From NCBI RefSeq assembly GCF_943736995.1, contig NZ_CALSFT010000002.1, positions 434,001-498,000 on the forward strand: a stretch of DNA of 64,000 nucleotides, in the 5' to 3' direction. Numbering within the stretch: position 1 is the first letter of the stretch; every line of letters begins with the position of its first letter. This document shows positions 45,586-55,188 of this stretch, piece by piece. Under the pieces are notes generated by a model that searched no databases, was not told the origin of the DNA, and worked only from the letters and a program-made list of their open reading frames with translations. A program made the position numbers and the translations under genes. This DNA is from Sporosarcina sp. Marseille-Q4943. GTDB taxonomy: Bacteria > Bacillota > Bacilli > Bacillales_A > Planococcaceae.

Positions 45586-47006
45586 CTAGCGAAAAGCAAT
45601 TATTTATCAACGGAATTTGGCGGAGTGGAGCATCTCTTTATGATCTGAAATCTCCGTATAGTGGCGAAGTAGTAGCAAGGATTCCTATTGCACATAAAAA
45701 CGATGTTTATGAAGCGATAGACAGTGCCGAACAAGCGAGAGCGCAGATGAAGCAGTTGACAGCGCTAGAACGATCAGCCATTTTAGAAAAAGTTTCACAG
45801 GAGTTTGAAAATCGATTTGAGGAATGTGCGCAGATTTTGGTGAAGGAGAATGCGAAGCCTATCAAGTCTGCAAGGGCTGAAATTCAACGAACAATCGAAA
45901 CGTATAAATTTGCTGCTGAAGAAGCAAAGCGTCTAGTAGGTGAAATGATTCCGATGGATGCTGCAAAAGGTGGAATGGGTCGCATAGGCTTTACAAAAAA
46001 AGAGCCATTAGGTGTGATAGCTGCAATTACACCATTCAACTTCCCATTTAATTTAGTTGCACATAAGTTAGGTCCTGCTTTTGCGGCAGGGAATACAGTT
46101 GTACTTAAACCAGCTTCACAAACACCATTGAGTGCAATAATGACTGCCGAAATCTTTGAAAAGGCGGGGCTTCCACCTGGAGCATTGAATGTCGTTATTG
46201 GAAAGGGTGGTGAAGTTGGGGACCTGCTAGTTACACATCCTAGTGTAAAGCTAATCACTTTTACGGGAAGTGTAGAAGTAGGGTTAGCTATTAAAGAAAA
46301 AGCTGGGCTGAAAAAAGTAATTCTAGAGTTAGGCTCCAATTCGGGAGTTATTATTGACAGCGTAGACGATATCGAAGCAGTCGCCGCCCGTTGTGTTGAA
46401 GGAGCATTTTCATTCTCGGGTCAGGTTTGTATTTCAATTCAGCGGATCTTTGTTAATGAAATGATACTCGAAGATTTCTTACAAGCATTTACCAAAAAGG
46501 CAAGTGAATTAAAAATTGGTGACCCTCAACAGGAAGATACAGATCTTTCGTCACTTATTAATGAAAAAGAAGCGTTAAGGGTGGAAGAGTGGATACAAGT
46601 GGCCAAGGAGTCGGGTGCAGGCATAGCTCAAGGTGGAAATCGAAATGGTGCAGTGATTGAACCCACAATTATTATAAATCCGGCCTCTACCTTAGCCATC
46701 TCTTGCCAAGAGGTATTCGCGCCAATCGTTTCAGTAACATCTTATAAAGAATGGGACGAAGCAATAGATTTGGTGAATGATTCCCAATATGGTCTTCAGG
46801 CGGGTGTCTATACAACATCTGTCAAAAAATCGTTCGATGCTGTAGACAGATTAGAAGTTGGTGGTGTGATCGTCAACGATATCCCGAGCTTCAGGGTCGA
46901 CCAAATGCCTTATGGCGGGGTCAAAAATAGTGGGACAGGTCGAGAAGGAATCAAGTATTCAATCGAAGAAATGTCAGAATTAAAGTTAGCCGTATTTACA
47001 CAATAA
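45582..47006 (+). CDS. Aldehyde dehydrogenase family protein
   Basis: 474 aa. ITPFNFPFNLVAHKLGPAFAAGN, LKPASQTPLSA, VILELGSNSG with the general-base Glu and FSFSGQVCISIQR with the catalytic Cys (near residue 285) are in place. Oxidises an aldehyde to a carboxylate with NAD(P)+. Translationally coupled to the alcohol dehydrogenase. Substrate specificity cannot be read from the sequence. Confidence 0.92.
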   Translation: MTSEKQLFINGIWRSGASLYDLKSPYSGEVVARIPIAHKNDVYEAIDSAEQARAQMKQLTALERSAILEKVSQEFENRFEECAQILVKENAKPIKSARAEIQRTIETYKFAAEEAKRLVGEMIPMDAAKGGMGRIGFTKKEPLGVIAAITPFNFPFNLVAHKLGPAFAAGNTVVLKPASQTPLSAIMTAEIFEKAGLPPGALNVVIGKGGEVGDLLVTHPSVKLITFTGSVEVGLAIKEKAGLKKVILELGSNSGVIIDSVDDIEAVAARCVEGAFSFSGQVCISIQRIFVNEMILEDFLQAFTKKASELKIGDPQQEDTDLSSLINEKEALRVEEWIQVAKESGAGIAQGGNRNGAVIEPTIIINPASTLAISCQEVFAPIVSVTSYKEWDEAIDLVNDSQYGLQAGVYTTSVKKSFDAVDRLEVGGVIVNDIPSFRVDQMPYGGVKNSGTGREGIKYSIEEMSELKLAVFTQ

Positions 47007-47037
47007 AAAAATTAGAAATTAGAGAGGGAGATATAAA

Positions 47038-47658
47038 ATGACAAACAAGCCAAAAATAAGAAAAAATATAACAAATGAAGAAATGGAGAAAAACTGGATT
47101 GTTCGACACGATGAATTAAGACCGAAAGGAATTCCTTTAATGTTCATAGACAGTATCATTCCAGGTCATCAGCGTATTAACTATACATTAATTGGAGATA
47201 CAGCAAGTGAAAATAGTGATTTTACGCCTGAAATTACCGAGCCACATGGCTTCCAGTTGGGAATGGTGAAAGCTGCAGCAGGAAGTGGACCAGCATACCA
47301 TACGCATGATTATATCGAGTCGTTTTTGCCGCTTTCAGGGAAATGGCGGTTTTATTGGGGAAATACTGAGGAAGAAATTGAAGGAGAGACAATTATCGGT
47401 CCATGGGATTTGATCTCATTACCTCCAGGCTTGTGGAGAGGGTTTGAAAATATAAGTGAAGATGAATCCTGGATCTTTGCAGTTTTGGAGCAACATGAAG
47501 TTTTCGAAGGGAAAGATCCATATTGGCCGAAAAAAATAGTTGCAGAAGCTGAAAAGTATGGATTTAAGGCAGACGAATTTGGCAAGATGATTAAGCCTGA
47601 TAACTTTAAAGAATTAGAAAAGGAAATCGCTGATAGGTTAAAAATGGGAGAAAAATAA
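47038..47658 (+). CDS. Cupin-domain protein
   Basis: 206 aa. The cupin barrel (about 75-160) has GSGPAYHTHDYIESFLPLSGKWRFYWG (motif 1 His residues and Glu) and IIGPWDLISLPPGLWRGFEN (motif 2). Such proteins bind a metal and may be isomerases, dioxygenases or sensors. It directly precedes an alpha/beta hydrolase gene (ATG right after the stop). Role in the cluster is unknown. Confidence 0.82.
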   Translation: MTNKPKIRKNITNEEMEKNWIVRHDELRPKGIPLMFIDSIIPGHQRINYTLIGDTASENSDFTPEITEPHGFQLGMVKAAAGSGPAYHTHDYIESFLPLSGKWRFYWGNTEEEIEGETIIGPWDLISLPPGLWRGFENISEDESWIFAVLEQHEVFEGKDPYWPKKIVAEAEKYGFKADEFGKMIKPDNFKELEKEIADRLKMGEK

Positions 47659-48411
47659 ATGGCGAAACGAATACCGCTTGTCTTATTACCAGGGACGCTA
47701 TGTGATGAAAGGTTATGGAAGTATCAAATGGAGTCATTAGCAGATATTGCAGACTTGGCCGTGGCGAATATTTCCAATCATGATACACTCACAGCCTTGG
47801 CGGAGGAAGTTCTCTCAGAAGCACCTCAGGAATTTGCTCTCGCAGGATTATCCCTTGGGGGCATGGTGGCATTAGAAATTATGCGAATTGCTCCAGAAAG
47901 GGTTCTAAAATTGGCCCTTCTGGATACAAATCCGTATCCTCCTAGACCAGAGCAAAAGGATACTTGGAACAATTTTTTCAAGATGATTGATAACAATCAG
48001 TTTATGGACATCACAAAGAAGCATCTTTTACCGGTTTTAATTCATCCAGATAAGCAAGATGATGAAGCGACTGTCTTGACTATTTTGCAGATGGCTGAAG
48101 CAATTGGGGAAGAGGCGTACGTGAATCAATTAAAGGCTGTGATGAGTAGGGAAGACCAGCGCCGTATTTTATCTTCTGTCACGTGCCCTGTAATGATTAT
48201 GGTTGGGAAAGATGATGTTGTCTGCCCAGTGCCGATGTCGGAGTATATGGCCTCCCAAATTCCGCACGCAACGTTGGAAATCATTGAAGACGCGGGTCAC
48301 CTAATAACGCTAGAGCAACCTGAAAATGTTAGTCAACGTTTGAAGAAGTGGCTTCTTAATACAGGCGCAGTACGTAACGGAAATGGATTGGTGGAAAAAG
48401 AGCCTTGGTAA
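47659..48411 (+). CDS. Alpha/beta hydrolase
   Basis: 250 aa. Nucleophile elbow GLSLGGMVALE (Ser near residue 75), an oxyanion segment LLPGTLCDERLW, acid Asp in GKDDVVCP and catalytic His in EDAGHLITLEQP. Shape and length resemble small esterases or enol-lactonases. It follows the cupin gene without a gap. It may open an ester or lactone in the pathway. Confidence 0.88.
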   Translation: MAKRIPLVLLPGTLCDERLWKYQMESLADIADLAVANISNHDTLTALAEEVLSEAPQEFALAGLSLGGMVALEIMRIAPERVLKLALLDTNPYPPRPEQKDTWNNFFKMIDNNQFMDITKKHLLPVLIHPDKQDDEATVLTILQMAEAIGEEAYVNQLKAVMSREDQRRILSSVTCPVMIMVGKDDVVCPVPMSEYMASQIPHATLEIIEDAGHLITLEQPENVSQRLKKWLLNTGAVRNGNGLVEKEPW

Positions 48412-48528
48412 TTTCGCTAGTCCGAATAAGTCATGGTTATTACCCATTCATTTTCATTACTCTATATGACTTTATAAATAAATGGATTTTTAAATAGAAA
48501 ATGAGAATGATTGCAGGAGGAATCAAAG

Positions 48529-49659
48529 ATGGCAGAACTAGAGTTAAATAATATTTATAAGGTATACGATGGTGGTATTACTGCAGTTGAAAACTTTAAC
48601 TTGCACGTACATGATAAAGAATTTATCGTTTTTGTTGGTCCTTCCGGTTGCGGGAAATCGACAACGCTTCGGATGATAGCTGGACTCGAAGAAATTTCGA
48701 AGGGCGACTTCCTTATTGATGGGCGTCGTGTCAATGATGTAGAGCCTAAAAATCGTGATATTGCAATGGTATTTCAAAACTACGCACTATATCCGCATAT
48801 GACTGTGTATGACAATATGGCTTTCGGTTTAAAGTTGCGTAAAATGCCTAAGTCCGAGATCGAAAAGCGGGTACAAAATGCTGCTCAGATTCTTGGCTTG
48901 GAAGAGTATTTAAACAGAAAACCCAAGGCTCTGTCAGGCGGTCAACGTCAACGTGTCGCACTAGGTCGAGCAATCGTGCGGGATGCTAAAGTGTTCTTGA
49001 TGGATGAGCCTCTCTCGAACTTGGATGCGAAGCTACGTATTCAGATGAGGGCGGAAATCATCAAGCTTCACCAACGTCTGCAAACGACGACAATTTATGT
49101 TACGCATGATCAAACGGAAGCGCTTACTATGGCAACCCGTATTGTTGTTATGAAGGACGGGAAAATCATGCAAATCGGGACGCCGAAAGAAGTATATGAG
49201 AACCCTAATAATATTTTCGTAGCTGGTTTTATCGGATCACCTCCGATGAACTTCTTTAAGGTAACACTTGGCGAAGACAATATAAAGATTGGATCGCATC
49301 AATTACAAGTTCCGGAAGAAAAAATGAAGTTTCTACGTAAACAAGGATATATAGGGAAAGAGCTTACTTTGGGTATACGTCCTGAAGACATCTATGATGA
49401 AACGACTCCTGTAGATATCTATTCAAATCCTGCTATAGGCATCAAAGTTGTTGTATCAGAGCTACTTGGTTCAGAAACGATGGTATCTGCAGACATTGAA
49501 AATCAAAATTTCGTTGCACGTTTGGATTCAAGCCTTAATATTCGAGCAGGAGAAACACTGAAAATTATATTAAATATGAACAAGGCACATTTTTTTGACT
49601 CAGAGACAGAGGTCGCTATTCGTCCGTCCATAATGGATTTAAGTTATGTATCTATATAA
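48529..49659 (+). CDS. ABC transporter ATPase (MsmX/UgpC type)
   Basis: 376 aa from ATG 48529 (GCAGGAGG upstream). Walker A GPSGCGKST, signature LSGGQRQRVALGRAI, Walker B VFLMDEPLSNLDAKLR and a C-terminal TOBE/OB regulatory part (about 235-376). This is the carbohydrate-importer ATPase class that serves binding protein and permeases such as those at 51927-55133. Starts a new transcription unit or sub-operon after a 117-base gap. Confidence 0.92.
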   Translation: MAELELNNIYKVYDGGITAVENFNLHVHDKEFIVFVGPSGCGKSTTLRMIAGLEEISKGDFLIDGRRVNDVEPKNRDIAMVFQNYALYPHMTVYDNMAFGLKLRKMPKSEIEKRVQNAAQILGLEEYLNRKPKALSGGQRQRVALGRAIVRDAKVFLMDEPLSNLDAKLRIQMRAEIIKLHQRLQTTTIYVTHDQTEALTMATRIVVMKDGKIMQIGTPKEVYENPNNIFVAGFIGSPPMNFFKVTLGEDNIKIGSHQLQVPEEKMKFLRKQGYIGKELTLGIRPEDIYDETTPVDIYSNPAIGIKVVVSELLGSETMVSADIENQNFVARLDSSLNIRAGETLKIILNMNKAHFFDSETEVAIRPSIMDLSYVSI

Positions 49660-49685
49660 ATTAAATTGCAAATGGGGCAATTATC

Positions 49686-50450
49686 ATGTGTAAAACAGTA
49701 AAGGAAAAAATTCAGAATGGTGAACAGATTACAGGTGTTTTTATAGGAATCTATTCACCGGCTATTGTTGAAATGTGCGGACATGCAGGTTTTGATTTTA
49801 TAGTCATTGATGATGAACATGGGGCTTTCAGTTATAGTGAGCTTGAAAATATGATACGTACTGCTGAGCTAATAAACTTGGCGCCAATTGTACGTGTATC
49901 TTATGATAACGCAAGTATTCAAAAAGCTTTGGATCGAGGAGCTAAAGGTATTCAAGTTCCGATGATAAGTACGAAAGAGGATGCGATGCAAGTTGTTCAA
50001 AAAGCAAAGTTTCCTCCTGTAGGGAATAGAGGAGTGGCTTATTCACATCGTGCTGCACGGTATGGCATGGATACAGGAAAAGCATTCATCGAGCAATCAA
50101 ATAGTGAAATTTTGGTTGCTGTGCATATCGAAACAAAGGAAGCCGTTGAAAACTTTGAAGAGATTATGGGTGTAGAAGGAATCGACTTAGCCTTCCTAGG
50201 AACAACAGACTTATCCGTCAGTATGGGCTATCAGGACGGTCCTCACCATCAAGAAGTACAAGAGGCCATAGCTCTTATTTATGAAAAAGGTAAAAAGCTT
50301 AATGTGCCAATTGGAACAGTAGCGGGAAATGAACATGCTGCACGCCAAGCAATTGAAGATGGGGCGATATACGTTGTAGCAGTTGGTACATCAATCATTT
50401 CAAATGCTTTTTCATCTTTTGTTAAATCAACAGAAGCATCTAAAAAATAG
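49686..50450 (+). CDS. HpcH/HpaI-family aldolase
   Basis: 254 aa. FIVIDDEHGAFSY with the general-base region, RVSYDNASIQKALDRGAKGIQVPMIST, and metal ligands in VAVHIETKEAV and LAFLGTTDLSVSMG. Class II pyruvate-type aldolases of this family cleave hydroxy-keto acids into pyruvate or oxaloacetate plus an aldehyde. It may be the ring- or chain-cleaving last step, giving an aldehyde for the dehydrogenases upstream. Confidence 0.9.
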   Translation: MCKTVKEKIQNGEQITGVFIGIYSPAIVEMCGHAGFDFIVIDDEHGAFSYSELENMIRTAELINLAPIVRVSYDNASIQKALDRGAKGIQVPMISTKEDAMQVVQKAKFPPVGNRGVAYSHRAARYGMDTGKAFIEQSNSEILVAVHIETKEAVENFEEIMGVEGIDLAFLGTTDLSVSMGYQDGPHHQEVQEAIALIYEKGKKLNVPIGTVAGNEHAARQAIEDGAIYVVAVGTSIISNAFSSFVKSTEASKK

Positions 50451-50470
50451 GTCCAGATGAGGTGTGGAAG

Positions 50471-51826
50471 ATGGTTGTTTCGATAAAGAATTTACTGGAC
50501 GGATATCAGGAAAAAAAGTTCTCTCCTACCGAAATTACACAATGGTACTTGGAACGAATCAAAAAATTGGATGCTGAGCTACATTCCTATATTACAGTAA
50601 CAGAAGAAACAGCGCTCAAACAGGCGAAAAAAGCTGAAGAAAAAATGAATGCGGGGCTTACAGGATCGTTGCTAGGTGTGCCGATTTCAATTAAGGATTC
50701 TATTGACACGAAAGGCATTTTAACAACAAATGGTTCAATTATTGATAAGGAAAGAATCCCAGATGAAAATGCTGCCGTTGTGTCTTTATTAGAAGAGGAA
50801 GGTACCATTTTACTAGGGAAAAATAATATGTACGAATATGGTGGAGCAACGATTTCTGAAAACCCGTACTTTGGTGACATCATGAATCAGTGGAATAAGA
50901 ATAAGACAGCCGGCGGCTCGAGTGGCGGCTCAGCAGCCGCAGTTGCCGCAAACTTATGCTTAGCTTCTATTGGAACAGATGCATCAGGATCGATACGTGT
51001 GCCCGCCGCTTGCTGTGGAGTCATTGGTATAAAACCGACACATCATAAACTGAGCATGAACGGAATTGATGCCTTCTCATGGACATTGACGGATGCAGGA
51101 ATCTTAACGAGCAATATCGAGGATTCTGCAATTGTGTTAGGAACAATGACAGGAGTATCTTATGCCCCTGTTTGCCTACCTGATTTAAAAGGTGTTCGTG
51201 TAGGTTTACCAAAGTCCTATTTCAATGAGGATATGACGGAGGAAATAGCGAAGATGTATCAGAAAGTAATTCAACAAATGGTTGAGCTTGGAGCTACTTT
51301 GGTGGAAGTGGATACATCTATTCTAACTGACACGGTAATGACCTCAAGAACGATAGGGACTTCCGAATTGGGCGTTGTTTTTCAACAACAAATTGCTTCC
51401 ATCAGCGATCTCTTTAGCGAAGGGATGCAAGAAACATTTAAAAGAAGCCGTCAAATCACCGCATTTGACTATTTAAATGCATTGAAAAAAAGAGAGGAAT
51501 GGCTGTATGCCTTTTCAGCTATCTTTTCAGAGGTAGATGTAATATTGACCCCTGCAATGCCTATTGCCACACCTGATGTCGGAGTAAGGAAAGGTTTATT
51601 AGAAGGCGAGTCACTGGATGATACGATGGTGCGTTATACAAATGTGTTCAATATCACAGGCCATCCGGCGCTGGCATTGCCGGTTGACCAAATGGTGCAG
51701 GGAGCGCCGTTAGGGATACAATTGATCGCTGATTATCACAGAGAAGATAATTTGTATCGAGTTGGATATGCGTATGAACAGTTTGCTTTACTCGATTTAT
51801 ACGCAGACAGGCAAAGCAGATTTTAA
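50471..51826 (+). CDS. Amidase signature family enzyme
   Basis: 451 aa from ATG 50471 (GAGGTG upstream; GTG 50462 is possible). Catalytic Lys in VPISIKDSIDTKG, Gly/Ser-rich AGGSSGGSAAAVAANL with cis-Ser, and nucleophile Ser in GTDASGSIRVPAACCG. Hydrolyses an amide, carbamate or N-carboxyurea-like bond. Its presence suggests the substrate or an intermediate contains an amide. Confidence 0.9.
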   Translation: MVVSIKNLLDGYQEKKFSPTEITQWYLERIKKLDAELHSYITVTEETALKQAKKAEEKMNAGLTGSLLGVPISIKDSIDTKGILTTNGSIIDKERIPDENAAVVSLLEEEGTILLGKNNMYEYGGATISENPYFGDIMNQWNKNKTAGGSSGGSAAAVAANLCLASIGTDASGSIRVPAACCGVIGIKPTHHKLSMNGIDAFSWTLTDAGILTSNIEDSAIVLGTMTGVSYAPVCLPDLKGVRVGLPKSYFNEDMTEEIAKMYQKVIQQMVELGATLVEVDTSILTDTVMTSRTIGTSELGVVFQQQIASISDLFSEGMQETFKRSRQITAFDYLNALKKREEWLYAFSAIFSEVDVILTPAMPIATPDVGVRKGLLEGESLDDTMVRYTNVFNITGHPALALPVDQMVQGAPLGIQLIADYHREDNLYRVGYAYEQFALLDLYADRQSRF

Positions 51827-51926
51827 GGCATGGTGTCGCTGATAGTGTAGTAACACTGTCTTAGTATTTCGTTAAAGATTTAAAATGCTAAATAGCTTAG
51901 AAGAAAAAACGAAAAGGGGATATTCA

Positions 51927-53261
51927 ATGAGAAATATTAAAAGATATTCACGTTTTCTGATGATTGTCACTTTAACGCTAATGCTTTTGGTTGCTGGGTG
52001 TAGTTCTGATAAGGAAAATGGCGATGTATCAGGTAAACCGGTTAAGGTATTGCTATCTGCTGGAGATGCGGGGCAATTCATGTCATGGAAAGCAAGAAGT
52101 AAAGATTTTACGGAAGAAACGGGGATAGAAATTGAGTTTTCAGAAACGCCATATGAAAACTTACTTGAAAATATTACTTCTGATGGAATTGCCAATGGTG
52201 GCACGTATGATTTAGTCGTTTTTCTTGATTCAATGGGGTCATCTGTCACACAGTTTCTTGAGCCGTTAGACGATTATATGAAGAGAGATAATTATAACGC
52301 AGATCGCTGGCCGTCTTCTTTATTGCAGCTTTCAACATTCGAAAATAAATTGTACAGTTTGCCAGTCCGTGCGCATGTCCAAATGCTATTTTATCGCGAA
52401 GATGTGTATGACAAGCTAAATCTGGCGGTGCCAACAACGTGGGAAGAGTTTGATATTGCCAACAAAAAAATTACGGAAGAAGCGGGCATGGAAGGTGTCG
52501 CACCGTATTATGGACCTGGAAATAACGGTCAGAACCTATTTATGTGGACAGCCTATTTGTGGAGTAACTATGGCGATATTTTTGACGAAAATATGAAACC
52601 TATTTTTAATAGTCCTGAAGGAATAGAAGCTACTGAACGTTATATCAACCTTCTTGTAAAGGATAAAGTGGCACCGAGTGGATCCGTTACTTTCGGTGAA
52701 CAAGATTCAAGAACGTATTTCAAACAAGGTAAAGCAGCATCATGGTTAGGCTGGTGGTGGGTGTACTCTGAGTTTAACGACACAGAATCCTCGTCCCCAG
52801 AAGTTGCCGGCAATGTGAAATTTGCTCCAGTTCCGGGCTGGGAGGGGAAAACAAGTTCAGCAAATGTTAGCTCATTCCCAATGGCAATGATGAAAGGTTC
52901 TAGGAATAAAGATGCCGCTTGGGAGGTACTGAAATGGATTTCTTCTCCCGAAGAAGAGTTGGATATTGTAACGAAAACATGGAAAGAAGAAATACCTGCC
53001 AAAGAGTATTCTACTGTAGTCACACAAATTGACAATCTGAAAAATGAGGAACTAAATGCCCTATCAGATAATTTTTATGCATTTGCTGCTGAAGGATTTG
53101 AGAATGCTAAAACACTTCCCCAGATAAAAGAATGGCCTCGGGTCGCTGATATTTTAAGTTCCGCGATTTCTAATATGGCCACGGGCAAGAATGTCGAGGA
53201 CACGTTAAATGACGCTGCCGAGAAAGTTGAAAAACTCCTTGACGAAGCGGGGTATTACTAA
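51927..53261 (+). CDS. ABC transporter substrate-binding lipoprotein
   Basis: 444 aa from ATG 51927 (AAAGGGG upstream). Lipobox LLVAGC (Cys near residue 25) followed by the family-1 (sugar) binding protein fold, with FTEETGIEIEFSETPYENL, AHVQMLFYREDVYDKL and the aromatic-rich WLGWWWVYSEFND patch. The Trp-rich site suits a ring-shaped ligand. Partners are the permeases at 53389 and 54258 and the ATPase at 48529. Confidence 0.9.
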   Translation: MRNIKRYSRFLMIVTLTLMLLVAGCSSDKENGDVSGKPVKVLLSAGDAGQFMSWKARSKDFTEETGIEIEFSETPYENLLENITSDGIANGGTYDLVVFLDSMGSSVTQFLEPLDDYMKRDNYNADRWPSSLLQLSTFENKLYSLPVRAHVQMLFYREDVYDKLNLAVPTTWEEFDIANKKITEEAGMEGVAPYYGPGNNGQNLFMWTAYLWSNYGDIFDENMKPIFNSPEGIEATERYINLLVKDKVAPSGSVTFGEQDSRTYFKQGKAASWLGWWWVYSEFNDTESSSPEVAGNVKFAPVPGWEGKTSSANVSSFPMAMMKGSRNKDAAWEVLKWISSPEEELDIVTKTWKEEIPAKEYSTVVTQIDNLKNEELNALSDNFYAFAAEGFENAKTLPQIKEWPRVADILSSAISNMATGKNVEDTLNDAAEKVEKLLDEAGYY

Positions 53262-53285
53262 GAAATCGTATTGAACGGTTGGATA

Positions 53286-53320
53286 GCCCCGTCCTATGAT
53301 ATCTATTGAAAGAGCGGGGC
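53286..53320 (+). promoter_or_regulatory. Intercistronic hairpin after the binding-protein gene
   Basis: GCCCCG (53286-53291) pairs with CGGGGC (53315-53320) without a proper T tail. Such hairpins often stabilise the binding-protein message relative to the permease part. Confidence 0.45.
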
Positions 53321-53388
53321 CGTCTCAAAACAACATTTGATGCAAGAAGACTGGATGTTGTTGATTACTCGCGAGGGGAGTACTAAAA

Positions 53389-54267
53389 ATGAAAAATAAA
53401 TATTTTAAATATAGTTTGTTAGCCCCAGCGTTGGTACTTATAGCCGCAACCACATTTTTTCCTTTAATACGATCTTTCTGGATCAGTCTTCATAATTGGG
53501 ATCTAAAAGAATCAGTGGAAATGGGAAGTTTTGTAGGCTTTAATAATTACCTTCGAGCCTTTTCAGATTCACAGTTTTGGAATAGTGTCGGGGTGACATT
53601 TATATTCGCCGCCAGTACAGTTTTGTTAACACTTACGCTAAGTATTATTGTGGCTTTATTACTTAGTAAGGATAAGAAATACCTTTCATATATTCGTGCG
53701 GTATTGATTATTCCATTTGCCATGAGCCCTGCCTTGATTGGATATTCCTGGAAGTTTATGCTGAACTCCGATTATGGATTATTTGACAAGATCATTGGAT
53801 TTTTATTCCCTCCGCTAGCAGACGTCGTTTGGCTTGGAACAAGTACAACAGCGATGTTGGCACTTATATCGGTTGTCGTCTGGATATGGCTTCCTTTTAT
53901 GAGCCTGATGTTTATAAGCGGATTAATCGGCATGCCTGCTGAGGTGTTTGAAGCCGCGAAAGTGGACGGGGCAAACGCATTGCAAATTATATTTAAAATT
54001 ACATTGCCAATGCTAAGGCCAATTATACTTATTGCATCTATTTTAATGACAATGTTCACGTTAAAAGCATTTGATCCGATTGTTACATTAACGCAGGGTG
54101 GTCCCGGAACTTCTACGGAAGTTTTAAACTTCTTCATTTATAAAACGGGTTTCCGTTACTTTGATATGGGATATTCTGCAGCACTTGGATATATTCTTGC
54201 GTTTATCACGATTATATTCGTTGTCATCTATATGAGAAAATTAGTGAAAGGAGACGATTGGAATTGA
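53389..54267 (+). CDS. ABC sugar-type permease, MalF class
   Basis: 292 aa with six membrane segments. The EAA loop is EVFEAAKVDGANALQIIFKITLPML (residues about 184-208). Overlaps the next permease gene by ten bases. Forms the channel with that protein. Confidence 0.92.
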   Translation: MKNKYFKYSLLAPALVLIAATTFFPLIRSFWISLHNWDLKESVEMGSFVGFNNYLRAFSDSQFWNSVGVTFIFAASTVLLTLTLSIIVALLLSKDKKYLSYIRAVLIIPFAMSPALIGYSWKFMLNSDYGLFDKIIGFLFPPLADVVWLGTSTTAMLALISVVVWIWLPFMSLMFISGLIGMPAEVFEAAKVDGANALQIIFKITLPMLRPIILIASILMTMFTLKAFDPIVTLTQGGPGTSTEVLNFFIYKTGFRYFDMGYSAALGYILAFITIIFVVIYMRKLVKGDDWN

Positions 54268-55133
54268 TTGCACATGTTATGGCCTATATAAAACATGGAT
54301 CTCCAGTAAGTAAAAAATCGTCGCCAAAGCTAATATCGATTTTAGAGTTTTTATTAGTTTTATTAGTAGTTACCTTCTTGTTCCTTCCAATTTTATGGAT
54401 TTTCATCACTGCATTTAAAACGGAAGCGGCTACTTATACGACAAGTTTATTTTTCCAGGCGACACTGGATAATTTTAAAACGGTACTTGGTTCTGGTTTT
54501 AACCTAGGCAAGTATTATATGAACAGTACCGTAGTTGTCTTTGTCACGTTACTTATTACAATACCTGTCAGTATCCTTGCATCGTATAGCTTGTCTCGCT
54601 TTCAAATGAAGGGTAAGCAAACGTTTATGTTTGCAATTTTGGCAACGCAATTTATTCCACTAATTGTAAACGTCATTCCCTTTTATTTAATGTTTAGAGA
54701 ATGGGGACTTCTTGATACGACAATTGCGCTAATTATCGTGAATCTTGGTCATACAATCCCTTACGCAGTTTGGTTGACAAAAGGTTTTATTGATCGGATA
54801 CCGGTTGATATTGAGGAGGCAGCGGCAATTGATGGGGCGAGCCGTTTCCAAATATTATGGCGTATTTTATTACCCCTTGCTATGCCAGGTATTATTACTG
54901 CAACTGTTTTCTGTTTTGTTATCACATGGAACGAGTTCATGTTTGCGCTTGTATTAACCCAGCAAGAAGCGGTTACATTACCGGTTGCATTATCGTTTTT
55001 CATTGGAGAAAAAGGTGTAATGTGGAACCAAATGGCTGCAGCAGGAATTATCTTTGTTTTGCCAACAGTAATTTTCATGTTGCTTGTAAGAAAACAGTTT
55101 ATTCTTGGTATGACATCAGGCGGAGTAAAGTAA
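54258..55133 (+). CDS. ABC sugar-type permease, MalG class
   Basis: 291 aa. TTG 54258 is taken as start since AAAGGAG lies just upstream; ATG 54279 is the alternative. Six membrane segments and EAA loop DIEEAAAIDGASRFQILWRILLPLAMPG. Ends in the usual FILGMTSGGVK. Confidence 0.9.
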   Translation: MELIAHVMAYIKHGSPVSKKSSPKLISILEFLLVLLVVTFLFLPILWIFITAFKTEAATYTTSLFFQATLDNFKTVLGSGFNLGKYYMNSTVVVFVTLLITIPVSILASYSLSRFQMKGKQTFMFAILATQFIPLIVNVIPFYLMFREWGLLDTTIALIIVNLGHTIPYAVWLTKGFIDRIPVDIEEAAAIDGASRFQILWRILLPLAMPGIITATVFCFVITWNEFMFALVLTQQEAVTLPVALSFFIGEKGVMWNQMAAAGIIFVLPTVIFMLLVRKQFILGMTSGGVK

Positions 55134-55188
55134 CAACACTTATGAGATAAGTATTTCATAAAAATATAGTTGAAATGAGTGATCTATA